Below are positions 26,465 through 34,357 of a stretch of DNA of 64,000 bases, one piece after another; within the stretch, counting starts at the first letter, position 1; each line of letters begins with the position of its first letter. The notes under the pieces are model-generated. The model was not told where the DNA came from. It saw only the letters and a program-made list of their open reading frames with translations, and ran no database searches. The stretch comes from Billgrantia antri (lineage in GTDB: Bacteria; Pseudomonadota; Gammaproteobacteria; Pseudomonadales; Halomonadaceae), in contig NZ_JAHYCA010000002.1 of the NCBI RefSeq assembly GCF_019430905.1, positions 310,001 to 374,000 of the forward strand, read 5' to 3'. The translations under genes were made by a program, and so were the position numbers.

Positions 26465-27646
26465 ATGAACGAGTTGGCACAGCGGGCCAGGCCCGCTTGG
26501 GGGGCAGTCGTTTCAATGGCCCTCGGCGTATTCGGGCTGGTCACGGCGGAATTCCTGCCCGCCAGTCTGCTGACGCCCATGGCGGCAGACCTGGGTATTA
26601 CCGAAGGCATGGCGGGCCAGGCGGTTACGGCCACCGCCGCGGTGGCGCTGTTGACCAGCCTGCTGATCTCGACCGCCACCCGCCGCATCGACCGGCGACA
26701 TGTGCTGCTGGGCTTTTCTGCACTGCTGGTGGCCTCGAACCTGATGGTAGCCTTTGCCCCCAATCTCACGGTGCTGCTGCTTGGTCGCGTGCTGCTGGGC
26801 ATGGCGCTGGGCGGGTTCTGGACCATGTCGATCGCCACCATGATGCGCCTGGTCCCCGAGGATCTGGTGCCGCGGGGGCTGTCGATCATGTTCAGCGGGG
26901 TTTCCGCGGCGACCATTGCCGCGGCGCCGCTGGGCAGCTACTTCGGTGACCTGCTCGGCTGGCGTGACGTGTTCCGCATGGCGGCGCTGCTCGGCGTGCT
27001 GGCGCTGGTGGTGCAGTTCTTCACCCTGCCGCGCATGGCGCCGAGTGGTCAGACTCGCCTGCGCACCCTGTTCGACGTGCTGATGCGGCCACGGGTGGGC
27101 CTGGGCATGCTGGCCGCGGCCCTGGTCTTCACCGGCCACTTTGCCTTCTTCACCTATATTCGGCCGTTTCTCGAGACCGTGACCGGCGTTGGCGTGAGCG
27201 GTGTGGCCACCATTCTGCTGGGCTTCGGCGTAGCCAATTTCGCGGGTAATTACCTGGGCGGCTGGATGGTCGAGCGCAGCCTGCGCCTGACCATGATCTC
27301 GATGCCGCTGCTGATGGGCATGCTCGGGGTGGCACTGGTGGTGCTGGAAAGCACGCCAGCCACCGATGCCGCGCTGGTGGCCGTGTGGGGCCTGGCCTTC
27401 GGTGCCATACCCGTGGCGTGGTCGACCTGGCTCACCCGTACGGTGCCCGACGAGGCCGAAAGTGCCAGCGGCCTGTTGGTGGCCGCCATCAACCTGGCGA
27501 TCGCCACCGGTGCCGCCGTAGGTGGGCTCATCTTCGACCTGGGCGGTGCACTCAATGTCTTCGCCGCCAGCGGTGCGGTGCTGCTGCTGGCCGCGCTGAT
27601 GATCCTGGCTGGCGTGAGAACGCAGCCGCAGGCGACTGCTGCGTGA
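26465..27646 (+). CDS. MFS transporter, DHA1 family drug/sugar/nucleoside exporter (NepI-like)
   Basis: A 393-residue protein with twelve predicted transmembrane helices. The N-terminus MALGVFGLVTAEFLPASLLTPMA and the LLGRVLLGMALGGFWTMS segment (motif C-like) are typical of the DHA1 branch that includes the NepI purine-nucleoside and arabinose exporters. The TM2-3 loop has RRIDRRHVL. A strong ribosome site (AGGAAAGGAG) precedes the ATG. Divergence from an AraC gene suggests inducible expression. A terminator follows 5 bases after the stop. Confidence 0.92.
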   Translation: MNELAQRARPAWGAVVSMALGVFGLVTAEFLPASLLTPMAADLGITEGMAGQAVTATAAVALLTSLLISTATRRIDRRHVLLGFSALLVASNLMVAFAPNLTVLLLGRVLLGMALGGFWTMSIATMMRLVPEDLVPRGLSIMFSGVSAATIAAAPLGSYFGDLLGWRDVFRMAALLGVLALVVQFFTLPRMAPSGQTRLRTLFDVLMRPRVGLGMLAAALVFTGHFAFFTYIRPFLETVTGVGVSGVATILLGFGVANFAGNYLGGWMVERSLRLTMISMPLLMGMLGVALVVLESTPATDAALVAVWGLAFGAIPVAWSTWLTRTVPDEAESASGLLVAAINLAIATGAAVGGLIFDLGGALNVFAASGAVLLLAALMILAGVRTQPQATAA

Positions 27647-27651
27647 AGCAA

Positions 27652-27681
27652 GCAGCCCGGCTTTGGCGGGCTGCGCTTTTT
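27652..27681 (+). terminator. rho-independent terminator after MFS gene
   Basis: GCAGCCCG (27652-27659) pairs with CGGGCTGC (27667-27674) and is followed by GCTTTTT. It is a classic stem, loop and U-tract placed directly after the MFS stop codon. Confidence 0.88.
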
Positions 27682-27744
27682 GCCATTGGCTCCGTTCGCT
27701 GTTAGCTTGGGCTAATAGAAGAACCAAGAACAGGAGAGTCGGAC

Positions 27745-27948
27745 ATGGATTCAGCCGTCAATGCGATCGTGGGTCAGTCGCTGGTCATGCAGCAGGCCCA
27801 GGCCGCGCAGCAGGTGCAGCTGGAGGTCTACAAGGAAGCCCTGGACATGCAGAAGGACCAGGTCGCCGCCTTGATGTCTTCGGCTTCGGTAGCGCCGCAG
27901 CTGGCCAATGAGGGGATGGTGGGCACCCATATCAATACCTACGCCTAA
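27745..27948 (+). CDS. YjfB family putative motility protein
   Basis: A 67-residue protein that is helical and Gln/Ala-rich (VMQQAQAAQQVQLEVYKEAL) and ends VGTHINTYA, the characteristic layout of the YjfB putative motility family. AGGAGAG lies upstream of the ATG. No flagellar genes are near, so the motility link rests only on the family name. A hairpin follows its stop. Confidence 0.82.
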   Translation: MDSAVNAIVGQSLVMQQAQAAQQVQLEVYKEALDMQKDQVAALMSSASVAPQLANEGMVGTHINTYA

Positions 27949-27974
27949 ATACCCACTCCTAAATACCTGCGCCC

Positions 27975-28007
27975 AGGCTTCGCTCGAAGACCTTTCAGAC
28001 GAAGCCT
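27975..28007. terminator. hairpin between yjfB-like gene and convergent racemase gene
   Basis: AGGCTTCG (27975-27982) pairs with CGAAGCCT (28000-28007), followed on the plus strand by ATTT. The right arm overlaps the last codon and stop of the convergent racemase gene. It probably ends the YjfB-like transcript. Confidence 0.5.
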
Positions 28008-28707
28008 ATTTCTCCAGCGCCCACTTGATCGCCTCTTCGGCGTGGATGGCCGTGGTGTCGTAGAGCGGCACCGCGGTATGGCTCTGCTGCACCAGCAGGG
28101 CGATTTCGGTGCAGCCGAGGATCACCGCTTCGGCGCCCCGTTCGCGTAGCGACGCAATAATCTCCAGATAGCGCAGCCGCGACTCTTCCTGCACCTGCCC
28201 CAGGCACAGTTCGGTGTAGATCACCTCGTGCACCAAGTCCCGCTGAGCCTCATCGGGTACCAGCACCTCGATGCCGAAGCCTTCGGCGATACGCCCCTTG
28301 TAGAAGTCCTGCTCCATTGTGAAGCGGGTGCCGAGCAGGCCGACGCGGCGGATGCCATCATCGGCCAGACGCTGCGCCGTGGCGTCGGCGATGTGCAGCA
28401 GCGGAATCGAGATCGCCTCGGCCACCTGCGGGGCGACCTTGTGCATGGTGTTGGTGCCGATCAGCAGGAAATCCGCACCGCCGGCCTCCACGCTGCGAGC
28501 GGCGCGGCACAGGATCTCGGCGGTGGCGTCCCAGTCGCCGGCGTGCTGCAGCCGCTCGATCTCGGCGAAGTCGACGCTGTAGAGGCACAGCTTGGCCGAG
28601 TGCAGCCCGCCCAGGGCGGCCTTTACCCCTTCGTTGAGCGCACGGTAGTAGCTGACGGTGGATTCCCAGCTCATGCCGCCGAGCAGGCCGATGGTCTTCA
28701 TGGTCAT
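28006..28707 (-). CDS. aspartate/glutamate racemase family protein (YgeA-like)
   Basis: A 233-residue amino-acid racemase. It begins MTMKTIGLLGGMSWESTVSYY. The first catalytic position is Thr85 in IGTNTMHK and the second Cys199 in LGCTEI; this Thr/Cys pair is that of E. coli YgeA (Thr83/Cys197) rather than the Cys/Cys pair of classical racemases. It likely interconverts L- and D-amino acids with low specificity or one-sided activity. The ATG at 28707 has GAGGG upstream; a longer frame reaches into the DUF899 gene. It is last in line after the ArsR operon with a 47-base gap. Confidence 0.9.
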   Translation of the reverse strand: MTMKTIGLLGGMSWESTVSYYRALNEGVKAALGGLHSAKLCLYSVDFAEIERLQHAGDWDATAEILCRAARSVEAGGADFLLIGTNTMHKVAPQVAEAISIPLLHIADATAQRLADDGIRRVGLLGTRFTMEQDFYKGRIAEGFGIEVLVPDEAQRDLVHEVIYTELCLGQVQEESRLRYLEIIASLRERGAEAVILGCTEIALLVQQSHTAVPLYDTTAIHAEEAIKWALEK

Positions 28708-28754
28708 GCGTTCCCTCTTGTTGTCGTCCGTTTCGGAATTGTCGTGCCACACCG

Positions 28755-29462
28755 CTATGCTTCGTACTCGTCGTGACGGCGGTTCCATACGTAAGGCGGC
28801 GTCTGTGGCCAACCGGGGGGTGAGTCCTCCCAGCTCTCCTGGCGACCGTAGGGCGTCAGGTCCAGGTAAGTCCACAGGCTACCCAGATATTCCACGCCGC
28901 GCTTGCCGCTGAAATAGGTGCGAAATACCCGTTCACCGTCACGCAGAAAGACGCTGATGCCGTGGCGTTCACCACGGTCGGTGTCGGGAGCATGGCAGCT
29001 GCAGCTCGTCACGCCCATGTCCCGATTGAAGTCGCTACCGAGCGATGAGTACCACGTCGGGTATTGCCACTCCATGCGCGCCTGGTAGCGTACCAGCTTC
29101 TCCCGCGGTGCCCGCGAGACCAGCACCAGCGTGGTGTCGCGGGCGTGCAGGTGGGCGGGGTGGGTCATGGCGTCCACCACCCAGGAGCAGCCGTCGCAGC
29201 CGGCCTCCCAGTCGGGCCCGAACATGAAATGATAGACGATAAGCTGGCGGCGTCCCTCGAACAGGTCGAGCAGGCTGGCTGCACCCTGTGGCCCATCGAA
29301 GAGGTAATCGGCACGCACCTCGACCATTGGCAGGCGCCGCCGTGCGGCATTGAGCATGTCGCGCTCACGCGTATGGGCCTTTTCACGAGCGATCTGTTCA
29401 TCCAGAGCGCTGCGCCACGCCTCTTCGGAGACGATGGGGGGCAGGGCAAAAGACTGGGTCAT
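28755..29462 (-). CDS. DUF899 thioredoxin-like protein
   Basis: A 235-residue protein of the DUF899 (AhpC/TSA-like, CalU12-type) family: YLFDGPQGAASLLDLFEGRR, IVYHFMFGPDWEAGCDGCSW with CxxC at Cys89 and Cys92, and HGISVFLRDGERVFRTYFS. The fold suggests a thiol-redox role; the substrate is not known. The ATG at 29462 overlaps the stop of the VOC gene (ATGA) and follows GGAGAAG. It is the fourth gene in the ArsR-SRPBCC-VOC-DUF899 operon. Confidence 0.9.
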   Translation of the reverse strand: MTQSFALPPIVSEEAWRSALDEQIAREKAHTRERDMLNAARRRLPMVEVRADYLFDGPQGAASLLDLFEGRRQLIVYHFMFGPDWEAGCDGCSWVVDAMTHPAHLHARDTTLVLVSRAPREKLVRYQARMEWQYPTWYSSLGSDFNRDMGVTSCSCHAPDTDRGERHGISVFLRDGERVFRTYFSGKRGVEYLGSLWTYLDLTPYGRQESWEDSPPGWPQTPPYVWNRRHDEYEA

Positions 29463-29887
29463 GGCGCTTCTCCGCTCAGGCCAGGTCGTGTTGTTCCCAG
29501 ATTTAGCTGCCAAGAGACGCCGAAGCGGTCGTTGAGCCAGGCGAAGCGCGTGCTGAAACCGTAGTCGTCTGGCGGCATCAGCATTTCACCCTGTTCCGAC
29601 AGTTGCTCAAGCAGGCGCTCGAACTCTTCGCGGTTTTCGCATTCAATGAACAGCGAGATAGAGGGCGTAAAGCTGAAGGGATGCTGGATGTGGCTGTCGA
29701 TACAGGTGTAGCGCCGGCCCGCCAGGGTGAATTCGGCCTGCACGACACTGCCTTCCTTGCCCGGTCCTTCGGGACCGTAGCGCTCGAGCCGGACGATCTC
29801 GGAGTCGTCGAACAGCGAGACATAGAAACGCATGGCCTGCTCGGCATTGCCTTCGAACATCAGCTGCGGGGCGATGTGATGCGGCAT
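29459..29887 (-). CDS. VOC family protein (PhnB/glyoxalase-like)
   Basis: A 142-residue vicinal-oxygen-chelate protein of the PhnB type: QLMFEGNAEQAMRFYVSLFD at the N-terminus and STRFAWLNDRFGVSWQLNLG at the C-terminus. Metal ligands typical of true glyoxalases are not obvious, as usual in the PhnB branch. It overlaps the SRPBCC gene by 28 bases and the DUF899 gene by 4 bases, which indicates a translationally coupled operon under the ArsR repressor. Confidence 0.9.
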   Translation of the reverse strand: MPHHIAPQLMFEGNAEQAMRFYVSLFDDSEIVRLERYGPEGPGKEGSVVQAEFTLAGRRYTCIDSHIQHPFSFTPSISLFIECENREEFERLLEQLSEQGEMLMPPDDYGFSTRFAWLNDRFGVSWQLNLGTTRPGLSGEAP

Positions 29888-30411
29888 CGGTACTCCTCCT
29901 CCAGGTTTTCGAACGTGGGCCAGAAGGGGACGGGACGCTCGCCCTGCAGCACGTTCTCGAGAATGGAGAGGTGGGTATGCCAGCCGCTGGCCACGGTAAC
30001 CCGGGTGTCGTCATCGGCGAGACGACGGTGCGTCACGACCAGGCGCACCTGGTCGCCGGCCTCGCTGAGCTCGAAGGTGACTTGCGAAGGGGCTTCGTTG
30101 CCGCCGCCCCAGGTCCAGACAAGCAAGTGTGGCGGTTCGCAGCGCAGCACCTGGTGCTGCGTGGTGAAGTTGCGGTCATACTGGCGAAAGCGTTCGGAGG
30201 GTGGCGTTCTGTCGGGTGTCAGCTCGCTATTGTGGAAATGCAGGGAGAAGGAGGCACCCCGTCGCAGCTCCATGGTGCCGGGAGCGAGCCATAGGCCACG
30301 CTTGTCGGATTCGGTAAAGTAGGCCCAGACCCGCTCGATCGGCCCTGGTAGCAGGCGCTCGAAGCGGATGCTCTCTTCGGCAATCTTCTCGCCGTAGTCG
30401 CTGTCATCCAT
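29860..30411 (-). CDS. SRPBCC (AHSA1-type) domain protein
   Basis: A 183-residue START/AHSA1-like protein: SIRFERLLPGPIERVWAYFT, then SDKRGLWLAPGTMELRRG, and the C-terminal ASGWHTHLSILENVLQGE. These proteins have a hydrophobic ligand pocket. AHSA1 genes next to an ArsR gene are a common pair in bacteria, usually with the ArsR protein repressing the pair. It overlaps arsR-like and VOC genes at both ends. Confidence 0.9.
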   Translation of the reverse strand: MDDSDYGEKIAEESIRFERLLPGPIERVWAYFTESDKRGLWLAPGTMELRRGASFSLHFHNSELTPDRTPPSERFRQYDRNFTTQHQVLRCEPPHLLVWTWGGGNEAPSQVTFELSEAGDQVRLVVTHRRLADDDTRVTVASGWHTHLSILENVLQGERPVPFWPTFENLEEEYRCRITSPRS

Positions 30412-30766
30412 CTTGCCCCTCCTTTGTCAGTTCGCTTCCTGGGTCGGCCTTCAGCGCCGCTTCCAGTGCGTTAAGTCGCGCGTCCCAGAAGCCTTCGTAG
30501 AAGTTCAGCCACTGTTCCGCTTCGGCCAGTGGCTCAGGCCGTAGCCGACAGTAGTGGGTCCGTCCTTCGATGCGTCGTTCCAGCAGCCCCGCTTGCTCCA
30601 GCACGCGCACGTGTTTGGAAACGGCGGCCAGCGACATGGCGAACGGCGCGGCCAGCTCGCCGACCTTGCGCTCACCGGCCGCCAGCCGTTCGAGCAGGGC
30701 GCGTCGGGTCGGATCGGCCAGAGCGTGGAAAACCCGGTCCAAGTGTGCTTCGTCATGTTCAACCAT
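30404..30766 (-). CDS. ArsR/SmtB-family transcriptional regulator
   Basis: A 120-residue winged-helix repressor: LDRVFHALADPTRRALLERL, VGELAAPFAMSLAAVSKHVR (recognition helix), and LLERRIEGRTHYCRLRPEPL. It lacks the metal-binding ELCVCDL-type motif, as expected for the ArsR proteins paired with AHSA1 genes. It is the first gene of a four-gene overlapping operon. The palindrome TCAACC-N4-GGTTGA 32 bases upstream is its probable operator. Confidence 0.93.
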   Translation of the reverse strand: MVEHDEAHLDRVFHALADPTRRALLERLAAGERKVGELAAPFAMSLAAVSKHVRVLEQAGLLERRIEGRTHYCRLRPEPLAEAEQWLNFYEGFWDARLNALEAALKADPGSELTKEGQDG

Positions 30767-30797
30767 AGGGTGTAAATAGTTGGGGCTCAGTCAATTG

Positions 30798-30813
30798 TCA
30801 ACCAGTAGGTTGA
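30798..30813. promoter_or_regulatory. probable ArsR-type operator
   Basis: TCAACC (30798-30803) and GGTTGA (30808-30813) form a perfect inverted repeat with a 4-base centre, in the gap between the ArsR gene (start 30766) and the N-acetyltransferase gene. The half-site AACC/GGTT resembles sites known for ArsR proteins that repress AHSA1 genes. Confidence 0.6.
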
Positions 30814-30870
30814 ATAATGGGCCAGGGGCTGGCATCGCAAAGGCTATAAGGCCGATAGAAATTCGTTCTC

Positions 30871-30901
30871 TTTACCTGAAGTCAACTTGAGGTATTAGCC
30901 T
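30871..30901 (+). promoter_or_regulatory. SoxR-type promoter of arylamine N-acetyltransferase
   Basis: CCTGAAGTCAACTTGAGG (30875-30892) matches the E. coli soxS SoxR box at 16 of 18 positions. The -35 element TTTACC (30871-30876) is identical to that of soxS. The -10 element TAGCCT (30896-30901) lies after a 19-bp spacer and is identical to the -10 of the ABC exporter promoter at 1948. The layout is that of a SoxR-activated promoter, about 40 bases before the ATG. Confidence 0.88.
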
Positions 30902-30940
30902 GCGCTTAACGATTGCCCTTGAGCGAAAAAGGAGAGCGTC

Positions 30941-31840
30941 ATGCAGGCTGCCACGACCGAACATCCCCTTCATGAATCGACCCGGTGGGAGACCCCGGCG
31001 CTTGATCTCGAGGCCTACCTGACCCGCATCGATTATCGGGGACCGCTGTCCCCTGATCTGGAAACCTTGAGGGGGCTCAAGCAGGCGCATCTCGCTGCGG
31101 TGCCTTTCGAGAACCTTGATGTCGTCACCGGCGGCGAGATCCGCATCGACCTGGGGAGCCTGCAGGAGAAGCTGGTCCGGCGTCGGCGCGGTGGTTACTG
31201 CCATGAGCACAACACGCTGTTTGCCACGGTACTGGATCGGCTCGGTTTCGAGGTCACGGGGCGCAACGCGAGAATGCTGATGGGCGAGGATGCGAACGTC
31301 GTCACCCCGCTCGGTCATACGATGCTGGTGGTAAAAGCGGAAGGCCGCGACTGGATGGTCGATGTCGGCGTCGGCAACGTCGGCCCGCGTGAGCCGATCC
31401 GGCTCGAAGCCGGCAACGAGGTGAGTCACGGCCCCTGGGAGTATCGCATGGAGCGCTCGCCGCTGGGATACTGGCTGCTGCGTCATAAGCGCCTCGGTGA
31501 GTGGTTCAACATCTACCAGTTCAGTGATGAACTCACCTATCGCGCCGACTCCGCCGAATACAACTATCTGGCATCTCATCATCCCGCATCGCCCTTCGTG
31601 CGGCGAATCGTGGCTCAGCACAACGGCGCGGAGGTACGGTTTGCGCTGACCGACCTTGAGCTGAAGACCTTCCGCCCGGGCGAGCCACCGGAGCTTCGGC
31701 GGATCGCTGCCGGCGAGCTGCCCGGTGTGCTGAGTGAGCGCTTCGGCCTGGCATTGGCGCCGCAGCAGGAGCGCCTCCTGCTGCGGCGCGCCGAGGCCCT
31801 CATCGAAGCGTCCTCAGAAGGCGAGCAGCTTGGCACCTGA
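30941..31840 (+). CDS. arylamine N-acetyltransferase
   Basis: A 299-residue enzyme that transfers acetyl from acetyl-CoA to arylamines, hydrazines and similar compounds. The cysteine-protease-like triad is complete: Cys87 in RRGGYCHEHN, His126 in PLGHTMLVV and Asp141 in WMVDVGVGN. PFENLD near the N-terminus and the Gly-rich core match the family; the length is usual plus about 20 N-terminal residues. The promoter is a near-perfect SoxR type, and soxR lies in this window, so induction by redox-cycling compounds is likely. A ribosome site AAAGGAGAG precedes the ATG. Confidence 0.95.
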   Translation: MQAATTEHPLHESTRWETPALDLEAYLTRIDYRGPLSPDLETLRGLKQAHLAAVPFENLDVVTGGEIRIDLGSLQEKLVRRRRGGYCHEHNTLFATVLDRLGFEVTGRNARMLMGEDANVVTPLGHTMLVVKAEGRDWMVDVGVGNVGPREPIRLEAGNEVSHGPWEYRMERSPLGYWLLRHKRLGEWFNIYQFSDELTYRADSAEYNYLASHHPASPFVRRIVAQHNGAEVRFALTDLELKTFRPGEPPELRRIAAGELPGVLSERFGLALAPQQERLLLRRAEALIEASSEGEQLGT

Positions 31841-31844
31841 GCGA

Positions 31845-32168
31845 TCAGCTCCGTTGTTGTACCTTGCGCATCGCCCGACGGCACATCAGCGCTTCTGTCG
31901 CGTCGTCCTTCAGCGGCAGGCGCAAGGCCCACAGGATGTCCTCACGGCAATGCCCCATGTCCTCGAGCATGTGGTCGTCGTAGGCCAGCAGATGCAGGAA
32001 GCGCTGGCGAAATTGCTGCCGACGACGGTACTCCCACCACTTGGTCTCGAGTGCATGAATCAGCCCCAGCGGGGGCATGGCCGGCATGTAGAAGTCGGGC
32101 CGTGGTGGTGGGGCAGGACGCTTGCTGGCGGTTGGCTGGGGCTGGCGCAGCGGTTCGTACTGACTCAT
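31845..32168 (-). CDS. DUF1127 domain protein
   Basis: A 107-residue basic protein. The Pro/Arg-rich N-terminus is followed by a DUF1127-like helical segment (WWEYRRRQQFRQRFLHLLAY, then DDHMLEDMGHCREDILWALR). DUF1127 proteins are small, basic and often linked to RNA or phosphate/stress regulation; the function here is unknown. The ATG at 32168 has an excellent AGGAGGT. It is divergent from a LysR gene and convergent with the N-acetyltransferase gene, with 4 bases between the two stops. Confidence 0.8.
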   Translation of the reverse strand: MSQYEPLRQPQPTASKRPAPPPRPDFYMPAMPPLGLIHALETKWWEYRRRQQFRQRFLHLLAYDDHMLEDMGHCREDILWALRLPLKDDATEALMCRRAMRKVQQRS

Positions 32169-32326
32169 GTCGCACCTCCTGGCGGGCATCCGCCGGAGCG
32201 GCTGCCGTCATTTTTTCGGGTGAAGGGAGGGTCGCGACCTCTTGAAAGAGAGCTTGGCTCGGCTTGATGGATCAATCCAGCGAAAAGGTCTACATTGTCT
32301 TTTAAGAAAAATTGAAGGATAGGCCA

Positions 32327-33211
32327 ATGACTCAAGCCGCGCTTTCCAATGCCGCCACGCCGCTGCTCGATACCGATGTGTTGCGTACCTTCGTCGCCAT
32401 CGCCGAATGCGGCAGCTTCACCCGGGCCGCACGCCAGGTGTTTCGCACACCCTCGGCGCTGAGCATGCAGATCAAGCGACTGGAGGAGACGCTTGGGCAG
32501 GCGCTGTTCGTGCGTGAAGCCCGTCAGGTGCGGCTGACGCCGGAAGGAGAAGTGCTGCTCGGCTATGGCCGACGCCTGCTTTCGCTCAACGAGGAGGCGG
32601 TAACGCAGTTTCTGGCGCCCAAGGTGGCGGGTCGGCTGGGTTTCGGTACCACCGACGATGTGGGTTCACGCATCCTGCCCGGGGTATTGGCGCAGTTCGC
32701 ACGCTCGCACCCGGCGGTGCAGGTCGATGTGGTGGTCGGTAGCAGCCGGGAGATGCTCGCCCGGCTGGATGCTGGCGAGCTCGATCTGGTGCTGGTCACC
32801 GCTGGCAATCCCGGGCAGGAGGCGCGCGGTGAGATCGTCCACAGCGAGCCGCTGGTATGGGTGGGACGGGAAGGGGGCGTGGCCGCCCAGCGCTCGCCGC
32901 TACCGGTGGCCCTGGCGCACCAGGGCTGTGCCTGGCGAGGCATGGCGCTGGAAGCGCTGAATCGGGCCGGAATCAGCTTTCGCATCGCCTACACCTGCGA
33001 ACACTGCGCCGGCCAGGAGGCGGCCATGCTTGCCGACCTGGCGGTTTCCCCCTTCCCGCAGAGCCTGGTGCGCCCACCGCTGCGGCGCATCGATCCCGAC
33101 CAGTTGCCCGCGCTGGGTGAGTACCAGCTGACGCTGGTCAAGCGGACCGGCCTCAACCAGGCCGGCGAGACCTTGGTGGGGCATGTGATGGCCGCCTTTC
33201 GCCACTACTGA
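32327..33211 (+). CDS. LysR-family transcriptional regulator (LrhA/PecT-like)
   Basis: A 294-residue regulator. The winged helix (LLDTDVLRTFVAIAECGSFT, RTPSALSMQIKRLEETLGQ, FVREARQVRLTPEGEVLLGY) resembles the LrhA/PecT/HexA branch. It is followed by an effector domain with a Cys pair (CEHCAGQEA). The ATG at 32327 has GAAGGATAGG; a TTG at 32312 is in frame but less likely. It is divergent from the DUF1127 gene, its most likely local target. Confidence 0.92.
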   Translation: MTQAALSNAATPLLDTDVLRTFVAIAECGSFTRAARQVFRTPSALSMQIKRLEETLGQALFVREARQVRLTPEGEVLLGYGRRLLSLNEEAVTQFLAPKVAGRLGFGTTDDVGSRILPGVLAQFARSHPAVQVDVVVGSSREMLARLDAGELDLVLVTAGNPGQEARGEIVHSEPLVWVGREGGVAAQRSPLPVALAHQGCAWRGMALEALNRAGISFRIAYTCEHCAGQEAAMLADLAVSPFPQSLVRPPLRRIDPDQLPALGEYQLTLVKRTGLNQAGETLVGHVMAAFRHY

Positions 33212-33259
33212 GCGCTAGGGCCTGACGCCGTGGCTCGGGAGCGCGAGGCCGCTGGGCAA

Positions 33260-33457
33260 TCAGGCCTGCTCGGTGCGCAGCCGGTTGAGCTGACGCTTGA
33301 TCTCAGCCCGCTCCAGAATCAGCAGGTCGAGTAGTTCGTCGCGCTCTTGCCGGTTCAGGCCTTTGTCGCTCATCAAACCATCGAGCAACGCTTCGATATC
33401 CGCTTCATGCAGATTATCGGAAACGGCGGCGGTGCGGGGTATGAGTGAGACAAACAT
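33260..33457 (-). CDS. small hypothetical helical protein (65 aa)
   Basis: A 65-residue charged, helical protein (DIEALLDGLMSDKGLNRQER, DELLDLLILERAEIKRQLNR) that could form a coiled coil. A full AGGAGGT lies 10 bases before the ATG. It has no signal peptide or recognised domain. It stands alone in a GC-rich gap after the LysR gene. Confidence 0.65.
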   Translation of the reverse strand: MFVSLIPRTAAVSDNLHEADIEALLDGLMSDKGLNRQERDELLDLLILERAEIKRQLNRLRTEQA

Positions 33458-33481
33458 GCGTGCGTACCTCCTAATCTTACC

Positions 33482-33494
33482 GCCCCTGCGGGGC
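33482..33494. other. short GC hairpin in intergenic gap
   Basis: GCCCC-TGC-GGGGC lies in the 165-base gap between the 65-aa protein and the cell-wall hydrolase and is followed on the plus strand by TGTCTTGTT. It could be a weak terminator or 5' UTR hairpin; nothing else is evident in this gap. Confidence 0.25.
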
Positions 33495-33622
33495 TGTCTT
33501 GTTGTCGTTATCCGACTGCCTTTTTCGTTCTTGTAACACTAGGGTGGTTGCTTACGTCGCGCTGCGTCAAACGGCATCCGGCCCGGAACCGTATCACTTT
33601 GCACCGATAGGTAAAGGCACCG

Positions 33623-34228
33623 TCAATTTGCGGTGTCGTTGGGCCGATAGAAGATAAAGGCTTCGGTCTCGGAGGTCAGCAGGAATTCATTCGCCCAAGG
33701 CGGATGTACGGTTCGGTCGTGGAAGTAGAGGGCCCCGTCGGTATGGTCGGGCAGCTGCTGGTTGAGGGCTTGGCGCGCGACCTCCTTGGCAATTTCGTAG
33801 GCGTCGTCTTCCACCACGTCGTCGGGGCGGCCGTCGCACCACCAGGAGAACTGGCAGGGGCTCTGCTCGGAGCCCTGCTTCACCACTTCGCAGACGGTAT
33901 TGGGAAACTCCTCGCTGGCCAGGCGGTTAATCACCACGTTGGCCACCGATTCCATGTCGAGGCCCGGCACGCCCTTCGCTTCCCAGTAAATGGTGCGCGC
34001 CAGACAGGTGACCGGCTCTTCCAATGGGTCGCTGCCCTCCGGGTCGATCACTTCCACCTCCTGCTCACTGAGCGGTTCCACCGGCTGGGTGACCTCTACA
34101 TCGGGCGCCACCACTTGCTCCAGCACCTCGGCCTTCGCCTCGACCTCCTGCGGTTGGGGGTCGACTGTCCCTAGCGCGGACAGGGGCAGAGCGAGAAGGA
34201 GCCAGCCGAGATTTCGGTAAACAGGCAT
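33623..34228 (-). CDS. cell wall hydrolase (SleB/CwlJ family)
   Basis: A 201-residue protein. The N-terminal signal/anchor (YRNLGWLLLALPLSALGTVD) is followed by an acidic linker rich in Val, Glu and Pro (about 25-75) and then a Hydrolase_2 domain: CLARTIYWEAKGVPGLDMES with the catalytic Glu, VANVVINRL, PCQFSWWCDG, GALYFH. Related enzymes are lytic transglycosylases acting on peptidoglycan. The ATG at 34228 is preferred to one at 34252 because it opens the signal peptide, although the ribosome site is moderate. It is a single gene. Confidence 0.87.
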   Translation of the reverse strand: MPVYRNLGWLLLALPLSALGTVDPQPQEVEAKAEVLEQVVAPDVEVTQPVEPLSEQEVEVIDPEGSDPLEEPVTCLARTIYWEAKGVPGLDMESVANVVINRLASEEFPNTVCEVVKQGSEQSPCQFSWWCDGRPDDVVEDDAYEIAKEVARQALNQQLPDHTDGALYFHDRTVHPPWANEFLLTSETEAFIFYRPNDTAN

Positions 34229-34357
34229 GGGCAAAACCCTTGAGGATCGCATGGTTCGGTACCATGGCGTAACGAGGCAGTATGTAACGTAACGAGTATA
34301 GCTGCCTGTCGATACCCGTGCGCGAAGCCAGGGCGGCATCGCGGGAGCGCGCCTGCA

